Positions 10,070 through 20,895 of a stretch of DNA of 64,000 nt are shown one piece after another (position 1 is the stretch's first letter; each line of letters opens with the position of its first letter). The stretch is from Humulus lupulus (Eukaryota; Streptophyta; Magnoliopsida; Rosales; Cannabaceae). Both the position numbers and the translations under genes were made by a program. The notes under the pieces were generated by a model. The model did not search any database, was not told where the DNA came from, and saw only the letters and a list, made by a program, of their open reading frames with translations. The DNA is taken from the NCBI RefSeq assembly GCF_963169125.1, contig NC_084798.1:102751970-102815969 (forward strand). Direction: 5' to 3'.

Positions 10070-10601
10070 CAGGGACTTTGAAGTCCAAAGACAGAGCTGG
10101 CACCCTCTTCAATGGGAATCCAGTCGTCAGGAACCAGTACTCCCGGAGATCTGGAACCCTCGCGGTATGACAGGTGGGGCACATCACGTCCAGATACCTC
10201 TCCAGCCTGTAAAACCCCACCTTGTCTGAATGGCCTCTCATGGGCTGAGACTTCAACCCGTAGAAGTACAGTACCTCCTCCGGGGTAGGAGCCTCCAGGT
10301 CCCGGGACTTGCAAAAGATGTACCACCCCGCTAGGAGCTTATAGCTGGGGGGAATCAACTGGAAGGGGGCAATCCCCACCTTCACGCAGAAATGGGCAAA
10401 ATAACTCCTTAGGGGCAAATGTGCCCCACACACTATATGTGCCCAGCTCCAGGCACCAAAACCCTCGTGACTCTGGCTAGCCGACTTGCCCAGCACCGAC
10501 AGACGGTGCCACATCAGGCCTGGGATGTTCTTCAGGCCTGCCTCTGAGGAATACAGCTCCAGCATGTCGTAGTTCCTGAATAGGTTCGGCTTCTGGTCCA
10601 T
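10070..10601 (-). CDS. Element A antisense ORF, N-terminal transposon-like domain exon
   Basis: The exon contains GAWSWAHIVCGAHLPLRSYF, IAPFQLIPPSYKLLAGWYIF, a block near PTPEEVLYFYGLK and EYWFLTTGF. This pattern is like the domain annotated as 'putative gypsy type transposon' (Pfam Transposase_28) in plant elements; I could not run the search. Element D has the same blocks at 27480-27830 and C at 23585-23900. The exon ends at a donor G|GTAAGTGC (10069), phase 1, and intron 10069-9977 follows. The first ATG is at 10601, but the exon may extend to an acceptor near 10750. The function is unknown. Confidence 0.75.
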
Positions 10602-10751
10602 CTCCCAGATTGAACTGTTGATAGTCGGTGGCTAGCCGCGACCACTTTAGTTTTTCCTTTCCCCTTTGCGCCAGCGACAGGTTAACCTTTCCCCTGGGCA
10701 GATTCAGCCTCTACCGCAGCGATGAGTTGTTCCTTTGAGATGTTCGTCACT

Positions 10752-11940
10752 GAGCAAAAGAAACAAAGAAGAAAACACTCTAAGCAGTCAGCACCCTTGT
10801 CATACCCTAACGGTATCAAAGGCGTCGGGGAGACCCTCCCCGAAAACTGCTTGGAGAGGCTCCCACCGAGCTTGCCGAGGGGTTGGCACCATGCCACCCG
10901 AAGGACAGCAAGGAACCAAACTCAAACCCCGAGCCTAAGCCCGCCGAGAGAAGTGTTTTTCCAGAGAAAGACACCCTAAAAGCGTTCACGCTTATGCCCT
11001 AAAACAGCAAACCAGAACAGCGCAAGCAAGACGAGGAACAACTTTCCAAACGCAAATCATCAAAGCATGCAAAAAGATCACTTATTGGCTCACACCAGTC
11101 ACATGCCTATCAAAGCCCTATTCACGCATGCATAAAGATGACACCGGCAGAAAACTCAACCCTAACAACTACCAACAATCTGAGGTTTAGAAGGAAATTT
11201 CAAAGTAAAGATACTTACTGGTATTCGGGTATTTGAAGGTTGAGGGAGTAACCGGATCACTGCGCCGCACGAACACGTGAAGTGAAAGCTGCAAAGACAG
11301 GCAACGATTCAAACCTGGAACTTCGGCGAACAAACCTACTGCCAAAATGAAAGAAAAGTTTCTGGATTCCTTACCAAAAGAAGTGGCGAATTCGAAGAAA
11401 AGGAAGCTTAGAAGCTTGAGAATTCGAAGATTTGGGAATCTGAGAATCTGAAAGCTCGTGAATTTGAAAGCGTAAAGAGGAAGAAAGGCCCGTTCCCTCG
11501 TTTTTATAGCAGGAACGAAATCATTTCGAATTCCACAAATGGACGGTCCCGATCTTTCCATACCGCATGCATCAAATCCAACGGTTGGGGATGAAGTGCC
11601 GGTCCAATTTAAGACTCCTCGGATGGGAATAAAGTATTTATTTCCCATCATTATACCATCTCGGGCCCAGTGCACCATTAAATACCGTCAAATCACTACT
11701 CAGCCAGTCGCCTCACGCACACGTCTTGGTCACAGAGCCATTCCCTGCATGACGCGTGGCCCTTGCCACACTTGAGTGCTTGAGTTAAAACAGAAGAAAT
11801 TTCCTTTTGTTTTGTACTGACACTCAGGCGGGAAAAAGGAACTCTTCCAGGAACACAGGAGATGACCCCTCGCCTAATCTAAAGACGAGAGCACCCGGAG
11901 GACTGTACAAGCTCCCGGACCTCTCAATCTCCGTGACCTT
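10752..11940 (-). other. Element A antisense leader and 3' untranslated region
   Basis: On the - strand this stretch runs from the TATA box at 11508 through a pyrimidine-rich leader. It contains candidate introns 11374-11291 and 11218-10750 (donor GTAAGTATC, acceptor TTTTGCTCAG). On the + strand it is the untranslated region just before the 3' LTR. ORFs seen here (for example 11187-11678) span the leader and have no recognisable domain. Confidence 0.5.
11501..11508 (-). promoter_or_regulatory. TATA box of the antisense gene, element A
   Basis: On the - strand GCTATAAAAACGAGGG precedes a CT-rich leader and the antisense exons. D (26411-26418) and C (25257-25269) have a TATA box at the same relative place. 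Promoter use is inferred from this position and conservation. Confidence 0.55.
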
Positions 11941-11950
11941 GGGGGGTAAA
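11939..11950 (+). promoter_or_regulatory. Polypurine tract of element A
   Basis: TTGGGGGGTAAA directly precedes the TG of the 3' LTR. This is the standard plus-strand primer position. Confidence 0.8.
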
Positions 11951-12839
11951 TGTTATCCAGATTTCTGGATAGCGTTTAAATGGATAGCCTCGGGGAAGAT
12001 AAATTATCAAAGTCTTTCACGAAAGGTGACCAGAGCTCGCGGATGGACAGAAAGGCTTCACCTCTCTCGTTCAGTGTCCAGCAGACTCTCTCAAGCAACC
12101 GCGACGCGGAAGCTCGTCGATCCTCCCGGACTCCCGAAGGGATGTCCGTCGGGGAAGGTCCTTCCAGGAGAAGCTCTTCAGATTACCTTCGCGGATACAG
12201 TTCCGTGTCTCGCACGGAAGAAGACCAAGCGGCTGAGTCATGGAGGAGGCATAGTTGGAATGATACTCACCTGACACAGGATCCCGCCTGACACGCCCGA
12301 CAGGTCAAGGCCGCACACATCACAGCACGCCTAAAAGTACCTTCTCGCCTACTGTTCCGCTGACAACTTGGAAAAGACAGCTGCCTTTTTACATTCCCCA
12401 TACTTTCATGTAAATATACCCACATAGAACCTGGTAGCCAGGCGACTACTGTAATTGTATCCCCTATTTATGGCTGGTGTAATTAAGACTCAGGGGGGCA
12501 GAGTAAAACCCTAATCCAGAACTCTGGCTATAAAGACTTCCTCATTTTGCAATAGGAAGGGGGGAAAAAAAACTACATAGCAAGAACTCTGTCAAAATCT
12601 CTCTAACTTCATCTTCTTCTAGAGAACTCGAGAGAAACACTGTGAGTTTGTGAGGTTCTTGTACACCAGCCATCTTACTGTAGTTCTCTATAAGTATAAT
12701 AACATTGACTCGTGGACTAAGGCTCATTAACGCTTGAACCACGTAAAAAACCTATTTGTCCATTTATATTTCTGCACTTCTACAGTTCTTATCTTTTTAT
12801 TATTTTGTTTGTATTCGTTTCCGAAAAACTCGGTAAACA
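11951..12839 (+). mobile_element. 3' LTR of element A (889 bp)
   Basis: It starts TGTTATCCAG after the polypurine tract and ends GGTAAACA. A TATAAA lies at 12529-12534 after CTGG. Near the end are CGTGG (12711-12715) and CCACG (12739-12743), the stem-like motif shared with other LTRs here. The right boundary is fixed by the resumption of element B coding sequence. The matching 5' LTR is outside the window. Confidence 0.88.
12529..12534 (+). promoter_or_regulatory. TATA box in element A LTR
   Basis: CTATAAAGAC lies two-thirds into the LTR, as expected for the U3 promoter driving genomic RNA. Confidence 0.6.
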
Positions 12840-12844
12840 GTTTC
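12840..12844. repeat. Presumed 5-bp target duplication of element A (GTTTC)
   Basis: These five bases follow the 3' LTR inside element B. The second copy would lie left of the window, so it is unconfirmed. Confidence 0.4.
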
Positions 12845-14942
12845 TGTCCGTTGGTAACACGCCTTGCGTCAGATACTCTATATGTGGTGCCATCCATGTA
12901 TCCGCCATATGGATTACCATAGTGGTCTCCTCTGCTTGGATGATTGGCATAGACAACCGCTTAACCGGTACTATATTCAGAGTATAAGTATCCTTCGCAC
13001 TTGCTAACTTGGCCAAAGCATCAGCATTGGAATTCTGGTCGCGAGGTACTTGCTGAAGGGTGTATTTGTCGAACTGATCCATCAGATCTCTTGTTTTGTT
13101 TAAATAGGCAACCATCTTTAAACCTCGCACCTGGTATTCTCCCATGACTTGATTCACCACCAGCTGAGAATCACTGTAGATGCCGAGCACCTTTATATTC
13201 ATGTCCCTGGCTAAACGCAACCCAGCGAGTAATGCTTCATACTCGACCTCGTTGTTAGAAGCAGTGAAGTCAAACCTGATTGCGCAGTGAAATCGGTGCC
13301 CTTCCAGCGTTATCAATATCACTCCTGCTCTAGCGTGACACTCGTTAGAAGAACCATCTGTAAATAATTTCCATGAGGGAGCTTGGTTTTGACACTCAGG
13401 CTCATTAGGATCTTCAATCTGCTCACTATCTGTAAGTTCAGTGAACTTTGCAATGAAGTCAGCCAGGGCTTGCTCTTTTATCACTGCTCGTGGCAAGTAA
13501 GATATATCGAACTGCCCAAGTTCGACTGCCCATTTTAACAATATGTCCGCAGCCTTTGGTTTTTGCAAGACTTGTCGTAGAGGCTGGTCGGTCAAAACCG
13601 TGATTGGGTGAGCTTGAAAGTAAGGTCGCAGCTTCCTGGAGGCCAAAATTAGGCAATAGGCTAGCTTCTCGATGGGCGGGTACCACTGTTCTTCTCCAAT
13701 TAGCCTTTTGCTTACATAGTAAACATCCTTATGCAAGCCTTCTTCCTCCCTTACTAAAACGGCACTAGCAGCATACTCTGTGATTGCCAGGTAGATGAAC
13801 AAATTTTCCTTATCGACCGGTTTTGACAGGATGGGTGGTTGCGCCATGTGAGTTTTTAATGCTTGAAAAGCCTGCTCGCACTCCCCTGTCCATTCAAACT
13901 TTTTGTTGCCTCTAAGTAGATTAAAAAATGGAACGCACTTATCTATTGACTTCGAAATGAATCTACTGAGAGCGGCAATTCTTCCGGTTAAACTTTGAAC
14001 ATCCTTATTCCTCGCTGGTGATTTCATATCGATCAACGCTTTAATTTTCTTGGGATTGGCTTCAATTCCTTTCGAGTTAACTGTAAATCCCAAGAACTTC
14101 CCTGATCCTACTCCGAAGGAGCATTTAAGGGGATTCAACTTCATCTGATATTTGTTCAAGACGTTGAAGCATTCCTGCAAATCCTTTATATGCCCTTCTG
14201 CCTTCTTCGACTTGACCAGCATGTCGTCATCGTAGACCTCCATGTTTGTGTAGATCAGCTCTTTAAACATCTGGTTGACTAGTCACTGGTAAGTCGCACC
14301 AGAATTTTTCAAACTGAAAGGCATTACTTTGTAACAGTAAAGCCCTGTATTAGTCCGAAAGCTAGTGTGATCCTCATCAGGGGGATGCATACTAATCTGA
14401 TTGTACCCGGAGTATGCATTCATGAATGAGATAATATCATGTCCTGAAGTGGCATCGACCAGCTGGTCGATTCTTTGGAGTGGGAAACAATCTTTGGGGT
14501 AGGCTTTATTAAGATCTGTGAAATCCACGCACGTGCGCCACTTGCCATTCATCTTGGGAACTAGCACGGGATTAGAGATCCACGATGGATAAAATGCCAC
14601 CTTGATGAATCCATTCTCTTTCAGCTTTTCGACTTCTTCTTTGAAGGCCTTTGATATATCATTGTCAAGCAGCCTTCTTTTTTGTTGCACCGGTGGAAAA
14701 CTCTTGTCGAAGTTCAGGGCATGGCTGATGACTGCAGGGTCTATTCCAACCATGTATTTGTGCGACCAGGCAAATACTTCCTGGTTCCTTCTTAAAAATT
14801 CCACCAGTGCTTGTTTTGTCGTTGTCTCTAAGTTTTTATCGACTTTCACAACCCTGGTAGGATTTTCTTCATCGATTTGGACCTTTTCAAGGTCCTCGAT
14901 AGGTCCAATTTCCTCCTCAAAATCCCCAAAGCGAGGATCCAA
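12840..14942 (-). pseudogene. pol: Element B RT, RNase H and additional RNase H, cut by element A
   Basis: Two frames (14942-14283 and 14270-12840) form one pol segment. It shows VLVPKMNGKWRTCVDFTDLN, FPLQRIDQLVDATSG and a palm motif reading Y-D-D-D (14234-14223) where relatives have Y-V-D-D. Next come the native RNase H region (PILSKP...LYLAITEYAASAVLVRE) and the second RNase H (WKLFTDGSSN, NNEVEYEALLAGL). The match ends at VLPTDR at the element A boundary; the last residues of the frame are LTR sequence read in antisense. The stop near 14280 and the changed palm residue suggest an inactive copy. Confidence 0.88.
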
Positions 14943-15101
14943 ATCTCTATCCTCACTTTGGGCAATGCCCTATTTGGTGACATTATCACCCGAGTAGGCC
15001 TGAGCATCAGTTGCCACTTGCAACTCTTTTCCAGAAACATCTCTCGATACACCTTTCTTCGCCTTGGTGATCGAGGCGTTGTAGGACTCCCTTGCTTCCT
15101 G

Positions 15102-15542
15102 CTAATTCCCCAAGACGCATCCTACCCTTGCGTCTGTCGGGAATTTCATGGCAAGGTGCCATATTGAAGTGACGGCCCGTAGATCGACCAGAATTGGTCT
15201 CCTAATTACATCATTGTATGTTGAAGGACAATCAACTACTATGAAGGTAATGAGTAATGTCCTATTAGCAGGTGCAATACCTGCTGTAACTGGAAGCCTA
15301 ATCGACCCTGTTGGAGTGAGCCCTTCATCGGAAAAACAATAAATGGTTTGGTTGTAGGGCTCCAGTTCTTTGACAGACAGCTTAATTCTTTCCAGCGAAG
15401 ACTTGTACAGGATGTTGATTGAACTTCCTGTGTCAACCAACACCCTCTTTACCATAATGTTGGCAATTTGTACGTCTATGACCAACAGATCGGAGTGTGG
15501 GAATCGCACGTGCTGGGCATCATCTTCAAAAAAGGTTATCAA
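15102..15542 (-). CDS. pro: Element B aspartic protease
   Basis: The frame begins ITFFEDDAQHVRFPHSD and contains VLVDTGSSINILY, a classical D-T-G active site, then STYNDVIRRPILVD in place of the AYNAILGRP block. The altered R-R-P suggests decay. The segment lies between the gag zinc knuckle and RT as expected. It would act in particle maturation. Confidence 0.82.
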   Translation of the reverse strand: MITFFEDDAQHVRFPHSDLLVIDVQIANIMVKRVLVDTGSSINILYKSSLERIKLSVKELEPYNQTIYCFSDEGLTPTGSIRLPVTAGIAPANRTLLITFIVVDCPSTYNDVIRRPILVDLRAVTSIWHLAMKFPTDARVGCVLGN

Positions 15543-15630
15543 TTCCTCTTCTGTTCAAGCCTTTTTTTAGTGCTCGATCCTCCACACTCATCATCTTGAT
15601 GTCATGGTCGTGGCGTAGGTTTCGAGCGTA

Positions 15631-17721
15631 TCATTCCCTTTCCTTCCCACTGTCTCCTGCAAGATGTGGGCCTCCACAGATGGTGAGTAAAGTGCCTGCC
15701 ACAAGAGCTGGCTGTAGAGGTGGCGAGCGTTGGCATGCAGGCGCCTGCTCGTTGCCACCTTGAGCCTCTCGCTGAGACCCTCCTGCGGCTCGCACATATC
15801 TTCTTAAATGTCCCTGCCTGATCAGGAACTCAATCTCGTCTTTCAATTGGTTACATTCATTGGTGTCGTGCCCATAGTCATTGTGAAAACGACAGAACTT
15901 TGTCGTATCTCTCTTGGAGACATCTTTCCTTATAGCTGCGGGTTGTTTGTAAGGCATGCTTGAGCAGGTTGCCTGGTAGACTTCAGCTCGGCTTTCGACA
16001 AGGGTCGTGTAGTTGGTGAATCTTGGCTCGTATCGATTGCCTTTAGGGCGTTTACTCTCAGAAGCTGAGGGTTCATTGTTCGCCTATTTTCCACTGTTCC
16101 TACCATTGCCCTTTCCCTTGCCATTGGGATTTTCCAACCCATTGGCAGCTTTGGCGGGTTCTTCCTTGGGCCCCTTGTCTTTTGTTGGCGATTTCCTTTC
16201 GTTGGCAATCGTGTCTTTGAGCTTGATGTATCGATCAGCTCGATCCAAAAACTCTTGGGTACTTCTTATCCCATTCTTTCTGAGGCTACTCCAGAGGGGT
16301 GAATGGCGCCTAACCCCAGCAGTTAGAGCCATCATCTTACCCTCATCGCCCACTGTCTTGGCTCCAGCCGCTGCTCGCATGAAGCGTTGGACATATTCTT
16401 TCAAGGGCTCTCCCTCTTTCTGGCGTATCTCAACCAGATGGTTGGCCTCTGTGGGGTGTATGCTACCCGTGTCGAACTATCTGTAAAATCCATTTACGAA
16501 CATCTCCCAAGATACTATACTAGAAGGAGGGAATTTAAAAACCACTCTTGAGCAGTGTCAGACAGTGTCGCAGGGAAGATCCGACAGTGGGCATCTTCCA
16601 ACACTTTTTATATATCCATTTGTATCTCAAACTTATTAACGTGAGATACTAGGTCTCCGTACCCGTCAAAGTTTGGCAATGTAGGCATCTTGAACTTACT
16701 GGGGGTTTCGGCTGCAGCAATCCTCTGTACAAAGGGGGTGCCCCTCCTCCTATCATACTCAATATGGGACATTCGTCCCCCGACCAATTGCTTTACCACC
16801 TGGTTCAGGGCATCAATCTGAGCCTGAACAGCTTCTGGGACTACTGGGGACACCGATGCCGGGGGAGCGTACTCGTCAGCATTTCTTCATTTCTCCAGCC
16901 AGCATTTCTTCTGCCGGAATCAACTTCATTATAGTCATGGCCATCTCTGAATTGTGGATGACTACGGCGTGACCGGCTGTTCACGCTATTTCCTCCTTGG
17001 GCTGGCATTTCCTGAACGTCAGGGGGAGGCCTGCGCTGGTCGTTGGGTCCCTGTGCATTTTTATGTTGTGGGGGGGCCTGACTGCAGAGCCTGACTCAAT
17101 GTTCCTCTTGTTGGCAAAAGGACGCTGCCCCCTGCTTGATAGATTCGGCTCTTCATCCCCTGGGTGTCTAGGGCTACGAGGCGGCTGCCCTATTCTGCCT
17201 CGGGCGCTGGGGATCGCCTCGACCAGCCTGGGATGGAGGCTGCTGTTCAGGATCCCTAGGTGGGACATCATCCTGAGCCACAAACGACTGCTCCACCTTT
17301 GAGGGCTTCTTCGCTGGAGCAGAGGGCTTGGATTGGGACCTCTTTGAGGTGGTGGATTCGTTGGCTGAGCTGGCTGGGAGGCTGGCACAGCCTGACTCCT
17401 GGCCAGTTGAATGGCTGCTTCAAGGGCGGCCATGGCATCCCTCTGCCGACGATCCATTTCCACCTGCTGCTCAATCAACTCTTGGCACTGGCATTCTATT
17501 TCTCTTTGCTGCAGCGCCATTGTCTCTACAGCATTCTCCTGATTGGCCCTCGGATTAGCCAACTCATCTTGCAACACTCCTAGCGTTGCCCTCAATGTTT
17601 CAGAATCTAATTCCTCCTCATCGAACTCCAAATGTGGTTCATTCTTAGCCACATTTGGGGGAGGAGGTTGGGATGGTACAGCGCCAGCAGCTTGTCCAGT
17701 CTTCTTGGATGTTTTCGCCAT
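15631..17721 (-). pseudogene. gag: Element B gag, several frameshifts
   Basis: Four frame blocks (17721-16981, 16853-16608, 16404-16084, 15957-15631) make up gag. The first starts at an ATG at 17721 near the primer site. It encodes an acidic/Q-rich N-terminal part with a coiled coil (around EIECQCQELIEQQVEMDRRQ). Later blocks hold the capsid (TPSKFKMPTLPNFDGYGD, KEYVQRFMRAAAGAKT) and a zinc knuckle C-x2-H-x4-H-x4-C (FCRFHNDYGHDTNEC near 15900). Frame changes between blocks make it a pseudogene. Confidence 0.82.
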
Positions 17722-17747
17722 TAGATTTTACACAGTTTTTTGTCAAA

Positions 17748-17766
17748 CTCTCAATGAAAGCACTAG
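17748..17766 (-). promoter_or_regulatory. Primer binding site region of element B
   Basis: On the - strand a GTGCTTTCATTGAGAG string starts a few bases after the LTR, as in D and F (TTGGTGCTTTCATTGAGAG). I could not assign the tRNA from memory. The first bases are mutated here (TAGTGC for TGGTGC). Confidence 0.65.
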
Positions 17767-17768
17767 AA

Positions 17769-18381
17769 TGTTGACCCTTGATTTGGCCAACGACACGGAG
17801 TCAAATATACGACAAAAGATAAAACGACAAGTAAGAAAGATAATCTAATGGAAGAGAAGAAAACACCAAGGATTTACAGTGGTTTGGCCCCAAAAGATGG
17901 TAATGACCTACGTCCACTTAGTGCTATTATTAAGATTGAATATCAAAGCAGTGATCAAAGAACTAGGGTTCTTGAGTTTCACAAACCTTAGAAGAAATAC
18001 AATAAAACGATGGATAATTGCACTATAGCTCTCTCTTTTTCTCTATCTTAGCAAAAAGATTAAGGGATCAAAAGTCCCTTCCTTGAGCTATTTCATGCAT
18101 ATTTATAGGCTCAAGGAGGGTTACATGGGCCAACGGGCCATATCTTTCCTTAATAACCGCATATCAAGGTCATAATGAGGAAATATTCAATATATTAATT
18201 ATAAGATTATAGTTTAAGAAGGAAACAAATCAAGTTATACGACCAGCCTAGTCGTATCTAAATGTTAAGCCTCGACGAAGCGATGTGCTTCTGGTCGATA
18301 GTCGAGCAGTACTTTGGCCACGTGTCAACCTCGTGTGAGAGATCCCTGCCACGTCATCAGCGGCCATTTTTAGGGTAAACA
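17769..18381 (-). mobile_element. 5' LTR of element B (613 bp)
   Basis: In element orientation it starts TGTTTACCCT and ends GGGTCAACA. A TATAAAT sits at 18107-18101 on the - strand. The stem-like pair GTGG (17917-17914) and CCAC (17882-17879) lies near its end. The primer site adjoins it on the left and element C pol on the right. Confidence 0.85.
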
Positions 18382-20519
18382 AAACCTAATATATGAGAAA
18401 TTTTGTACTTATACCTCGCCACGACCGAGCACGACATTAGTGCAGTACTGGTACGGGAGGATAAGAAAATACAAAAACTTGTATACTATGCCAGCAAGTG
18501 ATTACTGGGGGCAGAATCAAGATATCCATTAATTGAGAAATTGGCTATGTGCCTAATGCATGCATCTCGAAAGCTTTGACCCTATTTCCAAGGACACCAT
18601 ATCCATGTGTTAACCGACCAGCCACTGAGGTAGGTTTTATCCAAGCCTGATGCATCCGGAAGACTGTTGAAGTGGGTCGTCAAGCTCAAACAGTTTGAGA
18701 TCACTTATCACCCAAGGATGACAATCAAAGGATAAGCTCTGGCGAGTTTTATTATCGAATATATAAGGATCTCCAATGATGAAGTTGTAACCCTAGCCCG
18801 CGAGCTATGGAAACTTTATGTCGATGGATCCTCTAATAAAAATGGATCGGGGGTAGGCATCATTCTAATTACCCTAACAGGAAATCACTTCCACTTGGCA
18901 CTAAGGTTTAGCTTCAAAGCATCAAACAAAGAGGTTGAATATGAGGCATTATTAGCAGGACTTCAAATAGCCACCGAGCTCAGGGAAAAGGCCATACGTT
19001 GTTATAGCGATTCACAGTTGGTTGTTAACTAAGTCCTGGGGGAGTATCAGGCTCGTGGTATAAAAATGGTCACGTACCTAGAGAAGGTAAAGGCAGCCCT
19101 CAGAGGGTTTGAGTTCTACGCTATAGAATAAGTCCCCCGAGAGGAAAATGCAAATGCAGACGCATTAGCCAGGCTCTCCAAAACTAACGAGGTTGATACG
19201 CTAAACGTGGTCCCAGAAGAATTTCTACTGACCCCAAGTATTAATGAGTCCGATGAAGATGTATGTATGATTGACTCACAACCAACCTGGATGACCCCAA
19301 TAGTTGACTACCTAAAAACCGAAAGTCTCCCAGCAGACCAGAAGGAGGCTAGAAAGATGATGTACAAAATTCCAAGGTACACTATTATGGAAGGGAAGTT
19401 ATATAGAAGGGGGTAATGCCATTACTTCAGTGTATCACTCATCCCAAGGGGAAAAATATTTGGAAGAAATCCATGAAGGATTTTGTAGAGATCACACTGG
19501 GGGGCATAGTTTGTCAAAAAAGATGATTAGGCAGGGGTACTTCTTGCCCACAATCAAGGCAAACTCGTTCGAGTATGTAAAAAGATGTGATAAATGTCAA
19601 TGGTTTTCCTCAATTCCATGAGCTCCACCCACTGAGCTCACCATGATGAGCTCCCAATGGCCATTCACTGTATGGGGTATTGACCTCATAGGCTCATTGC
19701 CAACTGGAAAAAGGTGGAGTAAGGTATGTTATGGTCCCAGTTGATTATTTTACAAAATGGACCGAAGTTGAACCCTTGGCCACTACTACCTCAAAGAAAG
19801 TCCTAGATTTCATAGTAAAGAATATCATCTGTAGATATGGGATGCCCAGGAAGATAGTATCAGATAATGGGACCTAGTTCGATAGTGATTTATTTACACA
19901 TTTCTGCGAAAAAAATGGGATAATAAAAAGTTTCTCCTCTGTGGCCCATCCCTAGTCAAACGGCCAGGTCGAAGCAGTCAATAAAACCTTAATGAGCTCC
20001 ATGAAGAAAATGTTAGAAGAGGCAAAGGGGAAATGTCCAAAGGAGTTGCCTCAAGTCTCGTGGGCTTATAGAACCACAACGCGGACTTTAACAGGGCATA
20101 CTCCCTTCTCCCTAGCTTATGGATGCGAGGTCATGTTGCCTATTGAGGTCGAAATCCCAACAATAAGGCACGATGCATACAATCAGGCCTCGAACAAGTC
20201 CCAGCTCGAAGAAAGTCTGGACCTCACTGAAGAAAGACGAGATGAAGCCCAATTAAAAAATGTTGCATACCAGCAACAAGCTACTAGATATTTTAACAAG
20301 AGTGTTCGAGATAGAAAATTCGAATTGGGAGACCTGGTGCTAAGGCGCGTATTCTTAGCTACACGAGACCCGTATGCTAGGGTACTTGGACCTAACTAGG
20401 AAGGACCATACCAGATCGCATCCATTATTCGACCTAGAGTGTATAATCCTGCTAGGCTGAACAGAGAATTGGTTCCGCGAGCTTGGAATGGTGAACATCT
20501 ACGACCTTATTATCAGTAA
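18382..20519 (+). pseudogene. pol: Element C pol: RNase H domains and integrase, decayed
   Basis: The first residues past element B resume the native RNase H region (LYLYLATTEHDISAVLVRED). The second RNase H follows (LYVDGSSNKNGSGVGIILIT, NKEVEYEALLAGLQIA). Integrase then shows GFCRDHTGGHSLSKK, CDKCQ, VWGIDLIGSLPTG, IVSDNGT and SNGQVEAVNK, and ends PRAWNGEHLRPYYQ at 20519. At least eight nonsense codons and frameshifts (for example near 19410 and 19715) break it. Most stops look like CAA, CAG, CGA or TGG codons hit by C-to-T or G-to-A change. The D,D,E residues can still be read. Confidence 0.88.
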
Positions 20520-20681
20520 TGTAGGAATGATGTTTTCATTATAACCAAACATGTGCTTGATTTTTTTACTTTTTATCAATAAAATTTTGAATTTCATTCA
20601 AAAGTTGTATTGTTTATTGTTATACTTTTTTTTTGCAAACCCTTAGATTTCAATAACCTAAGATCACAATCATAGGATTTT

Positions 20682-20688
20682 AAGGGGG
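20682..20688 (+). promoter_or_regulatory. Internal polypurine-tract-like motif, element C
   Basis: TTTTAAGGGGGCATAAGTGG and then TATAC lie 163 bp after the pol stop. The motif resembles this element's LTR-proximal tract TTTTGAGGGGGCAAAA at 44720-44735. Confidence 0.5.
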
Positions 20689-20752
20689 CATAAGTGGTAT
20701 ACAATCATACCATAGGTTTGAAAAAATATAGCATAAATAAAATAAAAAGTAA

Positions 20753-20895
20753 TGTCTGGATTATTAACCCGACATGAAAAATTTATAAGTGTATGGATCA
20801 TTAACCAAACACGCGAACTCAAAATGTCTGGATAATTAACCCAACATAAAAAAATAATTAATAAGTGTATGGATTATAAACAAAACACGCGAGCT
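20753..20895 (+). repeat. Two-copy tandem repeat of about 73 bp, element C 3' region
   Basis: Two units begin AATGTCTGGATTATTAACCC and AATGTCTGGATAATTAACCC, each continuing to AAACACGCGA. A third starts (AAGTCTGGAAC) and breaks off. Confidence 0.75.

Larger units (their letters stand above)
1..12839 (+). mobile_element. Element A: Ty3/gypsy Tat-type LTR retrotransposon, 5' LTR outside window
   Basis: Gag, protease, RT, an additional RNase H and integrase follow in the order of plant Tat elements. They are followed by a tandem-repeat region, an antisense spliced ORF and a 3' LTR. The window opens just upstream of gag, so the 5' LTR and primer site are not visible. The right end is set by a TG...CA LTR and by the point where the - strand pol reading frame of element B stops matching its family. 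The adjacent 5 bp GTTTC is the presumed target duplication, but its partner lies outside. Pol is deleted and frameshifted, so the copy is not autonomous. Confidence 0.9.
12840..18381 (-). mobile_element. Element B: Ty3/gypsy Tat-like retrotransposon, split by element A
   Basis: Read on the - strand: 5' LTR (18381-17769), primer site, gag, PR, RT, native RNase H and additional RNase H. Element A then interrupts it at 12840. Integrase and the 3' LTR lie beyond the window's left edge. Gag is frameshifted several times and pol carries a break near 14280. The right end abuts element C pol sequence, whose reading frame continues immediately after the LTR. Confidence 0.88.

Noticed and set aside
6997..10601. 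Considered whether the extra gene after pol is an envelope-like gene
   Set aside because: It lies antisense to pol, has no signal peptide or membrane segment that I can see, and matches the antisense genes of the other elements.
11187..11678. 163-codon - strand ORF at the edge of element A
   Set aside because: It spans the TATA box, leader and candidate introns of the antisense gene; composition is low-information and no domain is seen.
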